Shown here piece after piece: positions 7,621-17,589 of a DNA stretch of 64,000 bases (the stretch's first letter is position 1; the number at the start of each line of letters is the position of its first letter). The DNA is from Corynebacterium riegelii. Its GTDB lineage: Bacteria; Actinomycetota; Actinomycetes; Mycobacteriales; Mycobacteriaceae. The DNA lies in contig NZ_CP068159.1 of assembly GCF_016728505.1 (NCBI RefSeq), positions 744,001 through 808,000 of the forward strand, read 5' to 3'. Made by a program: the position numbers and the translations under genes. The notes beneath the pieces are model-generated. The model saw nothing but the letters and a program-made list of their open reading frames with translations. It ran no database searches and was not told the DNA's origin.

Positions 7621-8397
7621 TCAGAGAGCGGCGAGGAACTCTGCGACGTCGCGAACCCGGCGGCGCATCTCCGCCGGCGTAGCAATGAAGTGCGTTGAGA
7701 AATACTCCGCCCGGGTAAAAGACACAGGTAGATCGGCTGGCAACGGCGCCGCAACCTCATCACGGGAGGCGACTTGAACCAGCACGGGCGCCGAACCAAC
7801 GGCGGCAAACGTTTCCGGCGGAACCTTAACTGGGAAGGTTAGCGCGTAGGCGTCCGCACCCGAAGGGACCGAGGTAGCGGCGGAACCAAACGCCCACACC
7901 GAACAAGCACCAGCACAAGCGCCACCAGCACCACCAGCCCGCTCGCGGGCGTACGCCAGGGCGGCTTCGGCGTCGGCAACGTCGTTGACGTCCAAGATTG
8001 TTACGCCGGAGAGTTCCGCGGCGGCGGCAACATCTGGCTGCCAAGCGTGGCTGCGGTGACCGGGTACCTCGCTATTCAGCGACACAGCCCAGGCGCCGGT
8101 GGGGGAGCTGGGCACGAACACTTCGCCCAGTTCAACGGACTCCACCGTCACACCGTCGGCAAACGCTACCGCGGGCATCGCGTGGTCAACGGCGCTGCCG
8201 AGCATGAGCATCGCGGCGTGCGTGATGCGATCCGGCAGCAGTGCCAAATACTGCGCTGCGTCCTGGTCATAGGTGGCCTCGATGTAGGTCACCAGTTGCT
8301 CAAGTTGCAGCTCTGGTGGCATCTCGCGGTCACGGCCGCCAACATGGAAGTCCTCGCTGAGCTGCTCATTCACAGGCTCATTCACAGGCTCTACCAA
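7621..8397 (-). CDS. Hypothetical protein, probable alpha/beta-hydrolase relative
   Basis: 258-residue protein without a signal peptide or clear membrane helix. The segments VFVPSSPTGAWAVSLNS, WQPDVAAAAELSGVTILDV and APVLVQVASRD followed by a late His (STHF) resemble actinobacterial alpha/beta-hydrolases. The His-Gly oxyanion region is altered and the nucleophile elbow (FGSAAT) is not canonical, so activity is doubtful. The start is uncertain: TTG at 8397 overlaps the stop of the upstream M13 peptidase gene, and GTG codons at 8385 and 8373 lie in a duplicated 12-base segment. It is the last gene of the minus-strand envelope cluster that runs from 19.0 kb. Confidence 0.6.
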   Translation of the reverse strand: MVEPVNEPVNEQLSEDFHVGGRDREMPPELQLEQLVTYIEATYDQDAAQYLALLPDRITHAAMLMLGSAVDHAMPAVAFADGVTVESVELGEVFVPSSPTGAWAVSLNSEVPGHRSHAWQPDVAAAAELSGVTILDVNDVADAEAALAYARERAGGAGGACAGACSVWAFGSAATSVPSGADAYALTFPVKVPPETFAAVGSAPVLVQVASRDEVAAPLPADLPVSFTRAEYFSTHFIATPAEMRRRVRDVAEFLAAL

Positions 8398-10295
8398 ATC
8401 TTCACCCGCTTATCCGGATCGATCCACATTGGGGAGTCTGGTTCCACGTGAAACGCTTCATAGAATTCGTCCACGTTGGAGGCGATGACGTTGCAGCGGA
8501 ACTCGTTGGGGGAGTGCGGGTCAATCGCCAGAAGTTGTGCCGCCATCTCCGGGCGTGCCTTGGAGCGCCACACGCGCGCCCACGCCAAAAACAGGCGCTG
8601 GAAGCCGGTGTAGGTGCCCTCCAATTCACCGAAGGAACGCTGCGGGCAATCCTCTAGGCCCTGATCTGCCAGGTAGAGCTTGTACGCCTCCACGGCGATG
8701 CCAAGTCCGCCCAGGTCACCGATGTTTTCGCCAAGAGTGAACTCGCCGTTCACACCGCTGCATTCCTGGTCCGCCAGCACGGATGGCACCAGGCCGTTGA
8801 ATTGGTTGACCAGCTGGGATGTGAGCGCTTCGAAGCGTTCGCGGTCCTCCTGGGTCCACCAGGAGTTGAGGTTACCGTGGCCGTCGTAACGCGAGCCCTG
8901 ATCATCAAAACCATGGCCGATCTCGTGGCCAATCACGGCACCGATCGCGCCGAAGTTCTCCGCCGCATCAGCCTCCGGGTCGAAGAACGGCGGCTGCAGG
9001 ATGGCAGCGGGGAAGGTGATGTCGTTGACCACCGGGTTGTAGAACGCGTTGACGGTCTGCGGGGTGGTCACCCACTCCGCGCGATCGCTCGGCTTGCCAA
9101 TCTTGGCCAGCTGGTAGTTGTGCTCAAAGGCGGCACCCGCACGCACGTTCGCCAGAAGCTGCGCGCCGTCTTCCACAAACTCAAGGCCGTCGAAGCTGCG
9201 CCAACGCTCCGGGTAGCCAATCTTGGCGGTGAATTGCCCCAGCTTCTCCTGTGCGCGCTCGCGCGTGGCCTCGCCCATCCAATCCAGCTTGGCAATGCGC
9301 TCGCGGTAGGCCTGAATCAGATAGTCAACAAGCCGGAGCATTTCGCTTTTCGACGCCGCCGAGAAGTGCCCCTCAACGTACTCCCGACCAATCTCCTCAC
9401 CAACCAGGCTTTCCGCCAAGGCAACGCCGCGCTTCCAGCGGTCACGCTGCTGGGTAGCACCGGAAAGGTGGGTGCCGTAGAACTCGAAGTTGGCCTTTGC
9501 AATTTCCTCGGTGAGCTGGCCCGCGCGGGAACGCAGAATGCTCCACACCGCCCACAGCTGCCAGTCCGCCAGTGCCTCCGGGCGCAGCATCGCTGCCAGG
9601 TCCTCGGTGAAAGACGGCATCATGTTGATCACGCGGCCGGACGGCAACCCGGAGGCGGCCAGCATGGTGCGGATAATCGCCGGGAGTTCTTCCAGCGTGG
9701 TCGGGTTGTAGGTGGCCACCGCATCACGGGCCTTGACCACATCCCAGTGGCTGGACGCCAGCTGGGTTTCCAACGCAACGATGCGCGCCGCCGCCTGCTC
9801 GGGGCTGAGGCCCATCAGGTACGTGCCGTCCAAAAAGCCCAGCATGCGCGCTACGTGGACCTGGTACTTCTCTAAGGTCTCAGCGTGTTGTGGTTCGCGG
9901 TAGTAGGCCTCATCCGGCAAACCCAGGCCAGATTGCACCAGGTAGGCCACTGAGTTTTCGCCCTGGGAGTCCTTCTCCGCCCAGTAGCTCAGCGGCGCGC
10001 CAACGCCGTGACGCTCCAAAAGGCCCAGGTTGTGGGCGAACTCTTCCACGTCCGCCACCACAATGCGGTCTAAGTCCGCCTTCAGCGGCGCAACACCGGC
10101 GGCGTTTACCGCGTCGGTGTCCATGAAGGCGCGGTATAGCACGCCTGCGCGGCTGTCGCTTTCCTTCAGCAGGGCGTGAACGTCTTCTTCGGATTTGTCG
10201 CGCAGTGCGTAAAACGCGCCGTCAATCCCGCGGTCCGCGGGGATGACGTGGTCACGCACCCAGTTGCCATTTACTAACGCAAAGAGGTCATGCAT
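8391..10295 (-). CDS. M13-family zinc metallopeptidase (neprilysin/PepO type)
   Basis: 634-residue zinc endopeptidase of family M13. The zinc motif HEIGH occupies residues 457-461 and the third ligand is E523 in GENIGDLGG, the ExxxD-type motif of M13. The DQGSRYDGHGNL segment after HEIGH is also typical. There is no signal peptide or N-terminal membrane anchor, so it is probably cytoplasmic like PepO. A GTG start at 10301 is possible, but the ATG at 10295 lies exactly 7 bases after TACAGT on the coding strand, so a leaderless start is preferred. It overlaps the next gene downstream. It may degrade oligopeptides; a link to the arabinogalactan genes upstream is only positional. Confidence 0.92.
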   Translation of the reverse strand: MHDLFALVNGNWVRDHVIPADRGIDGAFYALRDKSEEDVHALLKESDSRAGVLYRAFMDTDAVNAAGVAPLKADLDRIVVADVEEFAHNLGLLERHGVGAPLSYWAEKDSQGENSVAYLVQSGLGLPDEAYYREPQHAETLEKYQVHVARMLGFLDGTYLMGLSPEQAAARIVALETQLASSHWDVVKARDAVATYNPTTLEELPAIIRTMLAASGLPSGRVINMMPSFTEDLAAMLRPEALADWQLWAVWSILRSRAGQLTEEIAKANFEFYGTHLSGATQQRDRWKRGVALAESLVGEEIGREYVEGHFSAASKSEMLRLVDYLIQAYRERIAKLDWMGEATRERAQEKLGQFTAKIGYPERWRSFDGLEFVEDGAQLLANVRAGAAFEHNYQLAKIGKPSDRAEWVTTPQTVNAFYNPVVNDITFPAAILQPPFFDPEADAAENFGAIGAVIGHEIGHGFDDQGSRYDGHGNLNSWWTQEDRERFEALTSQLVNQFNGLVPSVLADQECSGVNGEFTLGENIGDLGGLGIAVEAYKLYLADQGLEDCPQRSFGELEGTYTGFQRLFLAWARVWRSKARPEMAAQLLAIDPHSPNEFRCNVIASNVDEFYEAFHVEPDSPMWIDPDKRVKIW

Positions 10296-10319
10296 GCCCA
10301 CAACTGTAGTGGCAAGCCA

Positions 10320-11195
10320 CTACATGGTGTGCTGCACAATCCAATCCGATGCCTGTTGTGGGCCAAACGTGGCGTACCCGCCGTGGGCGGCCATACCGGC
10401 AACAACGGCACCCGCGCCTAGGCCAAGCTTCTGCAAAATAGCCTGGTATTCGTTCCACGGAATGCGGCCCGCGCTCATGTGCGTGCGCATCGCCGGTGCC
10501 ACCAGTGCGCGGTGCTCTTCGCGCATGGAGCACACAATGTCATCCGGACGGCAGATCTCCAGCACGCGACCCGCCAGCACACCGTAGCCGCCCTCCAGCG
10601 CACCAAGGGCGCCAACTGAATCCGGCGAGGTGCCCGGCGACAGGGTCGCCCCATTCGGGCCCTGGTACGGGTTTGCAATCACCGCCACCGCATCCACACG
10701 CTCCTGCGCAATCGGCCCGAACCCGTTGGCAATGTCGCGCGTCAAACGCGCAGTGACATCCGCGCCCAGGGAGAAACCGGTGAAACTGAACGTGGCATCA
10801 GGGCAGGCGTTCGCCAGCTTTGCAACGGTGCCATAGGTGGTGTCATAGGCTGCCTTGGACGCCGCGTAGTACGGACGCTGCGCAAACGCGCCCGAGTTGT
10901 AGGAAATCCACAGCGGCTCAATCGCACCGTTGGTACGCATCTGCGTTAACAGGCCGGTGCTGAACACGTGCCCGCCGTGCGGCACAAACGTTGGCACACC
11001 CGCCACCGTGTTCGCGCCACCCGGCACAGCAATGAGGTAATGCGGCTTGCAGCCCTGCTCCTGCACAACTCCAATCGTGTTGTCAGAAGACATCATCTGC
11101 CCACCAACCCCCTGCGCGGAAGCAACAGGGGCTACCAAAGCCATGGCAGCGGTAACACTCGCTGCCACGGCAGCAGCAAAGCGCTTGAACCTCAT
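10320..11195 (-). CDS. Secreted cutinase-family serine esterase
   Basis: 291-residue exported protein. The signal peptide spans about residues 1-28 (MRFKRFAAAVAASVTAAM start, cleavage near ASA). The nucleophile elbow is G-F-S-L-G within FSFTGFSLGAD, the GxSxG motif of cutinase-like hydrolases. Cysteines flank the domain in the manner of actinobacterial cutinase-like proteins that act on envelope lipids or esters. The substrate is unknown. The ATG at 11195 is preferred over a TTG at 11207 since GGAG stands 6 bases before it. It starts 16 bases after the emb stop codon, so it probably belongs to the aftA-emb transcript and may act on the same envelope layer. Confidence 0.83.
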   Translation of the reverse strand: MRFKRFAAAVAASVTAAMALVAPVASAQGVGGQMMSSDNTIGVVQEQGCKPHYLIAVPGGANTVAGVPTFVPHGGHVFSTGLLTQMRTNGAIEPLWISYNSGAFAQRPYYAASKAAYDTTYGTVAKLANACPDATFSFTGFSLGADVTARLTRDIANGFGPIAQERVDAVAVIANPYQGPNGATLSPGTSPDSVGALGALEGGYGVLAGRVLEICRPDDIVCSMREEHRALVAPAMRTHMSAGRIPWNEYQAILQKLGLGAGAVVAGMAAHGGYATFGPQQASDWIVQHTM

Positions 11196-11210
11196 TGTTT
11201 TCTCCAACTC

Positions 11211-14200
11211 CTACTCGTTCGGGTTCCTGATCTTCATTGGGCCTGGCGTCCACCAACCCCACCTGGTGTGGGTTTCATAATCAATGTTGGCCTCAACCGG
11301 GGCCACGCCCGTGGAATCCGTGCGCAGCTCATATTTGGCAAAGGAGCCCCAGTCACGCTGCCAGTCGCCTCGCAGGTAGCCAGGAACGTCGTAAGAATAA
11401 TTCACCGCCTCGGCTGTCGCCAGCGCACCGCCGCCAAGGAAGTCCTGGAAACCAGACAGCTGCTTCTTACCAGGGGCATCCGGCATCACGCGGAACTGCG
11501 GGATCTCGGTTACGCCAGCGTAGTGCGTAAAGGTGCGCTGGCACGGGAACTGGAAGGCCACCGTCCAGTCCAACAGGCCCGGGGTGTCGCGGTCCACAAG
11601 CTCCGTCATCGCCGCAAGCGTCGGGTTACGCAGCGGGGTTACCGCCAGCCAATCCTTCTCACCAAAGGAGGCGTCCTCCGCCACCAGGCGCACAACGTCC
11701 GCTTCTTCTGGCAGGTCTTCCAGCGGGTAGCGCAGGTTACGCCAATCACCAGTCGGGCCCTGGTCCAGCATTTCTACGCTGTCGAGGGTTTTCACGCTGC
11801 CGTCGTCACGCAACTGCCCATACTCAAGCTCAAGCGTGGTGCCTTCCTGCTCCACACCGTTGATGTCATGGTGCGCAATCTTGCCAGCAACCGAGGTCAC
11901 CAGAAGCGGCGCATCCGGGTTGTGCTCCGGCAGCTCAAACCACACGGTTTCCAGTACGGCCTTGCGGCTCGGGTCATCCTCAAACGTGCCCACCACCGGC
12001 ACGCGCTGGTAGTCCAACCCAAACGGCAAACGCACCGTGGAGTTGTTCACGCCGCGTAGAGACTCCGGCCGGTTACCCTGCGTATTCACACTGGAAGTGG
12101 ACTGAGCCTGCTCACTCAACGCATCCTGCGGCGCATCCGCCGTCTGCGCATCCGACTGCGCCGAAGACAACACATCAGTGGTGTTGGCGTTTTCAGAAGC
12201 GATGTAGGCAGGCACACCATCAGGGGTAAAACCGACGTTGGTGCCAGCGTCTAAGGACTTGCCCAACGGCACCCTGTCAATCGGGGTGAGGAAGGAGTCA
12301 TTCGTATCCGTCTCCAGCATCACGTCCGACGCCAGCGCGCAGACATCACCCGTAAAGCTGCGCACGTTGCCCATGCCCACCGAATACGAGGGCGCCTGGG
12401 ACACAAAGGACTTCACAAACGTCAAGCACGAAAACGCCACAATCAGCACCGCAAGCACCGCGATCGGGGCGCCCATGATGCCGGCCCAGCGGCCAGCGTC
12501 TACACGCGCCGCCTGATCAAACTCCCGCGCCTTCCCGGCCTTAGCGGCCTCAGCGCGCCGGTTGTTGTGCATCAGCGACTGGACAATGCCAACCAAAAAC
12601 ACCACACCGGCCAGCGCCAGCACGATGGTGTTGGCCTCCACCGCCTTGTACTGCACGGTACGGTCCCACCACGGCACGCCGAAGGAGGAGACGTACCACC
12701 AGGCGTTCCAGCCGGCCAGGGTCAGGGCCAGCAGGAACAGCGTCGCGGCGAACGCGAAGGTGCGGTTGCGGGCGGACTGCAGCGCGAAGTGGGACAGCAC
12801 CACCGAGCCAAGTGCGGCAACAGCGGCGCCGACACCTGCGTAGATGCCGAAGTGGTGGGTCCACTTCGTTGGCGTGAACATCATGAAGAACACAGTCAGG
12901 CCAACAATGAGCACCATCCGCTGCGTCGTTGCCTTGTTCGTGCCCGGGATGCGGCCCCAGCGCGCCATGCCCCACAGGATCAGCACCATGCACAGCACCA
13001 GGGTGAACACGGGGAAGCGGCGCTCCAGCGAGGCGTCCACCGTCTGCTGGAACAGCGTTGCGTAGCGCACCCACTCCTCGTGCCAGCTCAGCGCCGGGCC
13101 CACCTCGGAGCGCACGGCGGTTGCCTCCAGCACGGTGGCCAGAGTCTGGTCCTTAAACACCGGCACCATCACAGCCATGCCGGCACCCAGGAAGGCAGCA
13201 ATGTAGGCGAGCATCGGAGCCATTGCTTTTCGACGCCTCATCGTCCTAAACACCGCCGGCAAACAAATCAGGAACACGCCAACAGCACTCAAGCCCGTCG
13301 GGCCGCACGCCAAGGTCAGCGCAGCCGTGATCGTGCCCAACGCTGCAGGCAGCAGGCGGTCATAGGCAATGGCACGCTCAAACAGTGCCCAGGTGATCAA
13401 GATGCCAGCGGCAATGATCGGCTCCGGGCGGGTGCCGTTGTCATACGGCAGCCAGAACGCCAGGAACACAAACGCCGCAGTCCAGTACGCCACCCGGCGC
13501 CCCGCAACCGCCTCACCCAAGCGCGGAAGGATAGAGCGCGACAGCACCCACCAAATGGCGATGCCAGCCAGAAGCGTGGGCAGGCGCATCCACATCGACG
13601 CCGTAGTTACACGCGCAAGCAGCGCCAACACGTCATAGAACGGGGAGCCAAACGGTGCCTCCGGCACGCCGTACCAGCGGTAGTAGTTGGCCATGTAGTC
13701 CGAGTCATTGGCCACGCGAGCCATGGTGAGCAAGAAGCCATCATCAGAGGTGTTGGCACCAAAGATGTGCCAGAAACCCAACACCGCAAGCACGATGCCA
13801 TCTAGCGGCTTAAACGTGCGCCACTCCCGGTCGAACAGCGGCACACGGCGACGGTCACAACGATCCATACGGCCCAACGCCACCAAAGAAACCACTGCGG
13901 AAATCAGGCCCGCGATCATCGCGAACACCTTCACCGCAGTTGGCGAGGACGTGAAGCGGGAGTTGATGTCGATGTGGGCGGTCAGGCCAGCGTCGATAAG
14001 CAGCTGCCCTGCATCCGGCTCAAGCTCCGAGTAGAAACCGGTGAACTGGGCGCGGTAATCATCCTCAATCTCCTCGGAGTAGGACGTGCCGCTGATAACA
14101 ACCGTGGTCTCCTCGTCGGTCTGCTGGATGCTCAGCACCGCATCACGAGGCAGCGCTGCAACCTCCTCAGGGGTGAGATCAAAAAGCACCTCATTGATCG

Positions 14201-14576
14201 CAGACACCACAAGCCCACCACCAGGCGCGGTAACAAACAGGCCGCGATCAAACGCCTCCTGCGAAGACTCCGGCAACGTACCCAACACCAAAGACTGGCC
14301 CGGGCGGACGTGATCCACCGCCTCAATTGGGATCTGGATATCCACTTCCTGCGGCGCAAGCGAAATCAACGGCGCATTCACCGCCTGCACCGAATTGTTC
14401 TGCGGCCACGACACCGAAGACTGCACCTGGTTCACCGGCAAAAACGGCACCAGCACCAACAGCACAAACGCCAACAAGCCACTCACCGTGGCGGTAGTGA
14501 CCAAAGAACGCGGCGCGCGCTTCACCCGCACACGACGTGTGGTGGCTTCCGGAAAAGTTTCAATGTGTTGACCCAC
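11211..14576 (-). CDS. emb: Arabinosyltransferase Emb (EmbA/B/C family)
   Basis: 1121-residue GT-C membrane glycosyltransferase that extends arabinan chains of arabinogalactan from decaprenyl-phosphoryl-arabinose on the outer face of the membrane. The catalytic loop motif NTSDDGF (DD pair) lies after the second membrane helix. About 13 membrane helices are followed by a C-terminal carbohydrate-binding region. The segment YMANYYRWYGVPEAPFG matches the ethambutol-resistance-determining region of mycobacterial EmbB and keeps the methionine equivalent to M306. Corynebacteria carry a single emb where mycobacteria have three. The GTG start is 3 bases after the aftA stop, so the genes are coupled. 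A family length of about 1100 agrees. Confidence 0.95.
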   Translation of the reverse strand: MGQHIETFPEATTRRVRVKRAPRSLVTTATVSGLLAFVLLVLVPFLPVNQVQSSVSWPQNNSVQAVNAPLISLAPQEVDIQIPIEAVDHVRPGQSLVLGTLPESSQEAFDRGLFVTAPGGGLVVSAINEVLFDLTPEEVAALPRDAVLSIQQTDEETTVVISGTSYSEEIEDDYRAQFTGFYSELEPDAGQLLIDAGLTAHIDINSRFTSSPTAVKVFAMIAGLISAVVSLVALGRMDRCDRRRVPLFDREWRTFKPLDGIVLAVLGFWHIFGANTSDDGFLLTMARVANDSDYMANYYRWYGVPEAPFGSPFYDVLALLARVTTASMWMRLPTLLAGIAIWWVLSRSILPRLGEAVAGRRVAYWTAAFVFLAFWLPYDNGTRPEPIIAAGILITWALFERAIAYDRLLPAALGTITAALTLACGPTGLSAVGVFLICLPAVFRTMRRRKAMAPMLAYIAAFLGAGMAVMVPVFKDQTLATVLEATAVRSEVGPALSWHEEWVRYATLFQQTVDASLERRFPVFTLVLCMVLILWGMARWGRIPGTNKATTQRMVLIVGLTVFFMMFTPTKWTHHFGIYAGVGAAVAALGSVVLSHFALQSARNRTFAFAATLFLLALTLAGWNAWWYVSSFGVPWWDRTVQYKAVEANTIVLALAGVVFLVGIVQSLMHNNRRAEAAKAGKAREFDQAARVDAGRWAGIMGAPIAVLAVLIVAFSCLTFVKSFVSQAPSYSVGMGNVRSFTGDVCALASDVMLETDTNDSFLTPIDRVPLGKSLDAGTNVGFTPDGVPAYIASENANTTDVLSSAQSDAQTADAPQDALSEQAQSTSSVNTQGNRPESLRGVNNSTVRLPFGLDYQRVPVVGTFEDDPSRKAVLETVWFELPEHNPDAPLLVTSVAGKIAHHDINGVEQEGTTLELEYGQLRDDGSVKTLDSVEMLDQGPTGDWRNLRYPLEDLPEEADVVRLVAEDASFGEKDWLAVTPLRNPTLAAMTELVDRDTPGLLDWTVAFQFPCQRTFTHYAGVTEIPQFRVMPDAPGKKQLSGFQDFLGGGALATAEAVNYSYDVPGYLRGDWQRDWGSFAKYELRTDSTGVAPVEANIDYETHTRWGWWTPGPMKIRNPNE

Positions 14577-14579
14577 GGT

Positions 14580-16502
14580 TTACTGCTCCTTGCGAACCAC
14601 AACAACAAACGGGCCGATCTGCTTCATAGCCCAATCGGCAGAATCAAACGCTTCCGCGTTGAAGAACAAGCCCTCATAGCGCACATTCGGCTGGCTCGGA
14701 TAAATGTCATACGCCACATGCGTCTTAAGCGGCGTCTTCTTATCCACGTTGCCGCGGAAAATGAACCCCTCCGGACCACGCCACTGCGAATTATCAATGG
14801 CAGCCGTCAGCTCCGCCGGCGCAGTATTGGACAGCTCCGCCCACTGCACCAACTCCTCATTACGCCGGTTGAACTCACCCAACGGGTTGGCATAGTGGCT
14901 GGTAAACGCGTTGAACCCGTAGTAGGGGTTGAACGCCATGAAGTTGATCTCATCGGTATAAATCACAGCCTCGCCTGGGCGGCGACCGTGCTCCGACATG
15001 AACTCCACAATCTCGCCGTAGTAGCGGCCAGCATCCGCCGGGAAGCGGTCAGCGCGCTCACCAAAACCATCAGTATCCGCATAGGCCTGGTCAATGTGAT
15101 CACGGTTTTCCACCGGAATTTGCTGCACATAAAACACGCTGCCCGCAGCAACAAGCAAAAACATAGCCGTGGTGATCGCCCGGTTCGTCGCATCGGAGAA
15201 ACGGTACGAGAACCAGAAATCCACACCCACCAGACGGATCTCCGCAAAGCCCAACACACCCGCGGTGGTGAACAACAAAATCAGCAGCACCTCAACGCGG
15301 AAGCCCAGAAGCGACGTACCAAACAAGGTGACCGCCATAGAGGCCATCGCCCAGAAGTAGCACACCAAAATGGCCAAGCCCAGCGCTGCCACCTCAGGCT
15401 CGCTCAGGCGCACAACCAAGAAGAACAGGCCAATCAGGCTGAGGAAACCAATGGCGGACAAAGAGAAGAACGGCATGGGGAAGTACGTGCCCTCTTCCGG
15501 CAGGAAGTGGTTAGCCGTAGACATCGCCTCCTCATCACCAGTGACCAGGCGCAGCAGGTACGGGCCCCACGTGATCAGGGCAATCGCCATAGAGCTGAAC
15601 CCGATCACCAACAGGTGGCGCACCGGCGTCAGCGAATTGCCGCGGTTGAAGAACATGATCACGGCCAACACCACCACCGTCAACGCCATCAAGGCAGTAA
15701 ACAGCGTGTACATAGTGGCCGAAACGCCAAGGTAGAGCGCAAGCGCACCCGTGGCCCACCACGAACCACTCAGTGCGCGGTGCGCGCCCACCACAGCAGC
15801 CGGGAACAACATCGCCACAATCGCTGCATACGGTTCATCTGGCACCTCCGTCAGCACCACCGCAACATTCGCCAACGCCAGGGCACCCGCCACCGGCAGA
15901 GACGCAGTCAGCCGATGCCAAATCGGCGTCAACATCGCCGCAACCGCGGCTAGCGACACCAACGCCCACGGCTGATACACCAACCAACCAGGCATATTCA
16001 ACGCATTAGCTAAGCGCCCACCCAACCAGAACCAACCAGCCGGGTAAAACGTGGGCAGATCCACGTAGTTCATATCCGCAAGCGACGGACCCAGCGCCAT
16101 ACGAGACAGGAACTGCGTACGGAAACCCTGGTCAACCTGGATACCGTCCAGCCACAAGTTGGTAGCCGTCAGCGGGATGCCCAACGCGGTCAGCACAATG
16201 CCCGCAGGCACCAGAGACACCACGGTCTCAATCAGGATGTTCTTCCGCCCACGCACCCACAGCCAGCAGCACCATGTGCCAATGGCAATCAAGGTAAACG
16301 ACGCCGCAGCCGACAGCGCACGCGGCATCATCGAGGTATTAAACGCGGGCAAGGACAGCGTCTTTAAGACAAACCAGCCGGCAAGCGCCAGCGCGCCACC
16401 GAGGAAAAAGAAGCTGACCGCCCGAGACGTAGCCTGTGCGTCAGAGATCTCATCCGGCGCATAGGAAGTAACCCGCAATTCGCGGGTGGAAGTGGTGGTC
16501 AT
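14580..16502 (-). CDS. aftA: Galactan arabinofuranosyltransferase AftA
   Basis: 640-residue GT-C membrane enzyme that adds the first arabinofuranose residues to the galactan chain, using decaprenyl-phosphoryl-arabinose. It has about 11 membrane helices and a C-terminal periplasmic domain. The length fits (mycobacterial AftA is about 643 residues), and the position directly before emb and after dprE2/dprE1 is the conserved arrangement. Loop residues such as DGIQVDQGFRTQFLSRMA after an early helix are typical. The ATG at 16502 (MTTTSTREL) is chosen because the upstream in-frame codons encode nothing conserved. A two-unit repeat element separates it from dprE2, so dprE2-dprE1 may be a separate transcript. 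Confidence 0.92.
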   Translation of the reverse strand: MTTTSTRELRVTSYAPDEISDAQATSRAVSFFFLGGALALAGWFVLKTLSLPAFNTSMMPRALSAAASFTLIAIGTWCCWLWVRGRKNILIETVVSLVPAGIVLTALGIPLTATNLWLDGIQVDQGFRTQFLSRMALGPSLADMNYVDLPTFYPAGWFWLGGRLANALNMPGWLVYQPWALVSLAAVAAMLTPIWHRLTASLPVAGALALANVAVVLTEVPDEPYAAIVAMLFPAAVVGAHRALSGSWWATGALALYLGVSATMYTLFTALMALTVVVLAVIMFFNRGNSLTPVRHLLVIGFSSMAIALITWGPYLLRLVTGDEEAMSTANHFLPEEGTYFPMPFFSLSAIGFLSLIGLFFLVVRLSEPEVAALGLAILVCYFWAMASMAVTLFGTSLLGFRVEVLLILLFTTAGVLGFAEIRLVGVDFWFSYRFSDATNRAITTAMFLLVAAGSVFYVQQIPVENRDHIDQAYADTDGFGERADRFPADAGRYYGEIVEFMSEHGRRPGEAVIYTDEINFMAFNPYYGFNAFTSHYANPLGEFNRRNEELVQWAELSNTAPAELTAAIDNSQWRGPEGFIFRGNVDKKTPLKTHVAYDIYPSQPNVRYEGLFFNAEAFDSADWAMKQIGPFVVVVRKEQ

Positions 16503-16618
16503 GCGTAATAGTTTGTCACATGGCCCCCACACGCCCTAGTAGCAACGGCGCAAACCTCAAGAGAAGGTTAAGACTTTGGCGGTTTTCGGCGGTTTGGGGC
16601 TGGCCGGTTTAGGTGGCG

Positions 16619-16800
16619 CTGACAAATGTGACAATGCGGCGCCGCTGGGCGGTTAGCGACCTGCGCAAACACAAACCGCCATGTCACATTTGTCAGGATC
16701 CCCGCCATCCGGCTGACAAATGTGACAACGCGATTTCGCCCCTACCCTGTGACCTGCTGTTTTAGGAACTGGGGTTGGGGTCGGTTGTCAACTTTGTCAG
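16619..16800. repeat. TGACAA two-unit inverted-repeat element, copy 2
   Basis: Units 16619-16696 and 16713-16800 are bounded by CTGACAAATGTGACAA and its inverse forms, with a 16-base spacer beginning GATCC (16697-16712). It lies in the 308-base gap between the aftA start and the dprE2 stop, just 10 bases before the dprE2 end. The rest of this gap (16503-16618) shows no gene. Confidence 0.8.
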
Positions 16801-16810
16801 CCAGCCAAAG

Positions 16811-17575
16811 CTAGAAGCTCAGGCGACGCATGATCGCCGCCGGAATGTGCTGCAGCACAAGGGAGATCGGGCCGAACAGCTTGTGCACGAACACGGCGGG
16901 CTTGCCAGCCAAAGCGGCGTCGACGGCTGCCTCGGCAACGTCTTCCTTGTTTACGGTCAGCGGTGCCTCGTCGAGGCCTTCGGTCATCTTGGTGCGCACC
17001 TGACCGGGGCGGACAACGGTGACCTTGACGCCGCTGGAGCGAAGCGCCTCACCCAGCTGCAGGTAGAAGCCGTCCATGCCCGCCTTGGCGGAGCCGTACA
17101 CAAAGTTGGAGCGGCGCACCTTCTGGCCCGCAACGGAGCTCAGCGCGATGATGTTGCCGTGGCCCTGGCGCTTCATCGCCTGGCCCAACAGCACGCCCAC
17201 GGAAACATATGCGGTGTAGTTGGTCTGCGCAGACGCCACGGCCTTGGCCTGGTCCTGCCACAGCTCCTCCTGGTCGCCCAGCGTGCCAAAGGCAACGACG
17301 GCAATGTCTACCTCGCCCTTAGCAAACGCGGCGTCAATCACTGCAGGGTGGGAGTCGAAATCCAGGGCGTCGAAGTCAACGATGCGGATTTCGCCGGCGC
17401 CGGAGGCGGTGAGGGTGTTCACGGCGGCGTCGATACGCGGGGAGCCCTCGCGGGCACAAAGGGTGACGGTGGGGGAGCCGCCGCGGGAGGCGAGCTCGCT
17501 GACAATGGCAAGGCCGATGTCGCTGGTGCCGCCGAGAAGCAGGATGTGCTGGGCTTGGCCTACTGCATTCAACAT
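16811..17575 (-). CDS. dprE2: Decaprenylphosphoryl-D-2-keto-erythropentose reductase DprE2
   Basis: 254-residue SDR that carries out the second half of the epimerisation of decaprenyl-phosphoryl-ribose to decaprenyl-phosphoryl-arabinose, reducing the 2-keto intermediate with NADH. The cofactor motif is LGGTSDIG at about residues 15-22; the catalytic residues are the serine of LSSVAG and the YGSAK Tyr/Lys pair. It lies 14 bases downstream of dprE1, and an AAAGGA ribosome-binding site precedes its ATG, as expected for a two-gene unit. The product is the only known arabinose donor for AftA and Emb, both encoded just downstream. Assignment is firm. Confidence 0.95.
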   Translation of the reverse strand: MLNAVGQAQHILLLGGTSDIGLAIVSELASRGGSPTVTLCAREGSPRIDAAVNTLTASGAGEIRIVDFDALDFDSHPAVIDAAFAKGEVDIAVVAFGTLGDQEELWQDQAKAVASAQTNYTAYVSVGVLLGQAMKRQGHGNIIALSSVAGQKVRRSNFVYGSAKAGMDGFYLQLGEALRSSGVKVTVVRPGQVRTKMTEGLDEAPLTVNKEDVAEAAVDAALAGKPAVFVHKLFGPISLVLQHIPAAIMRRLSF

Positions 17576-17589
17576 TTCAGGTTCCTTTT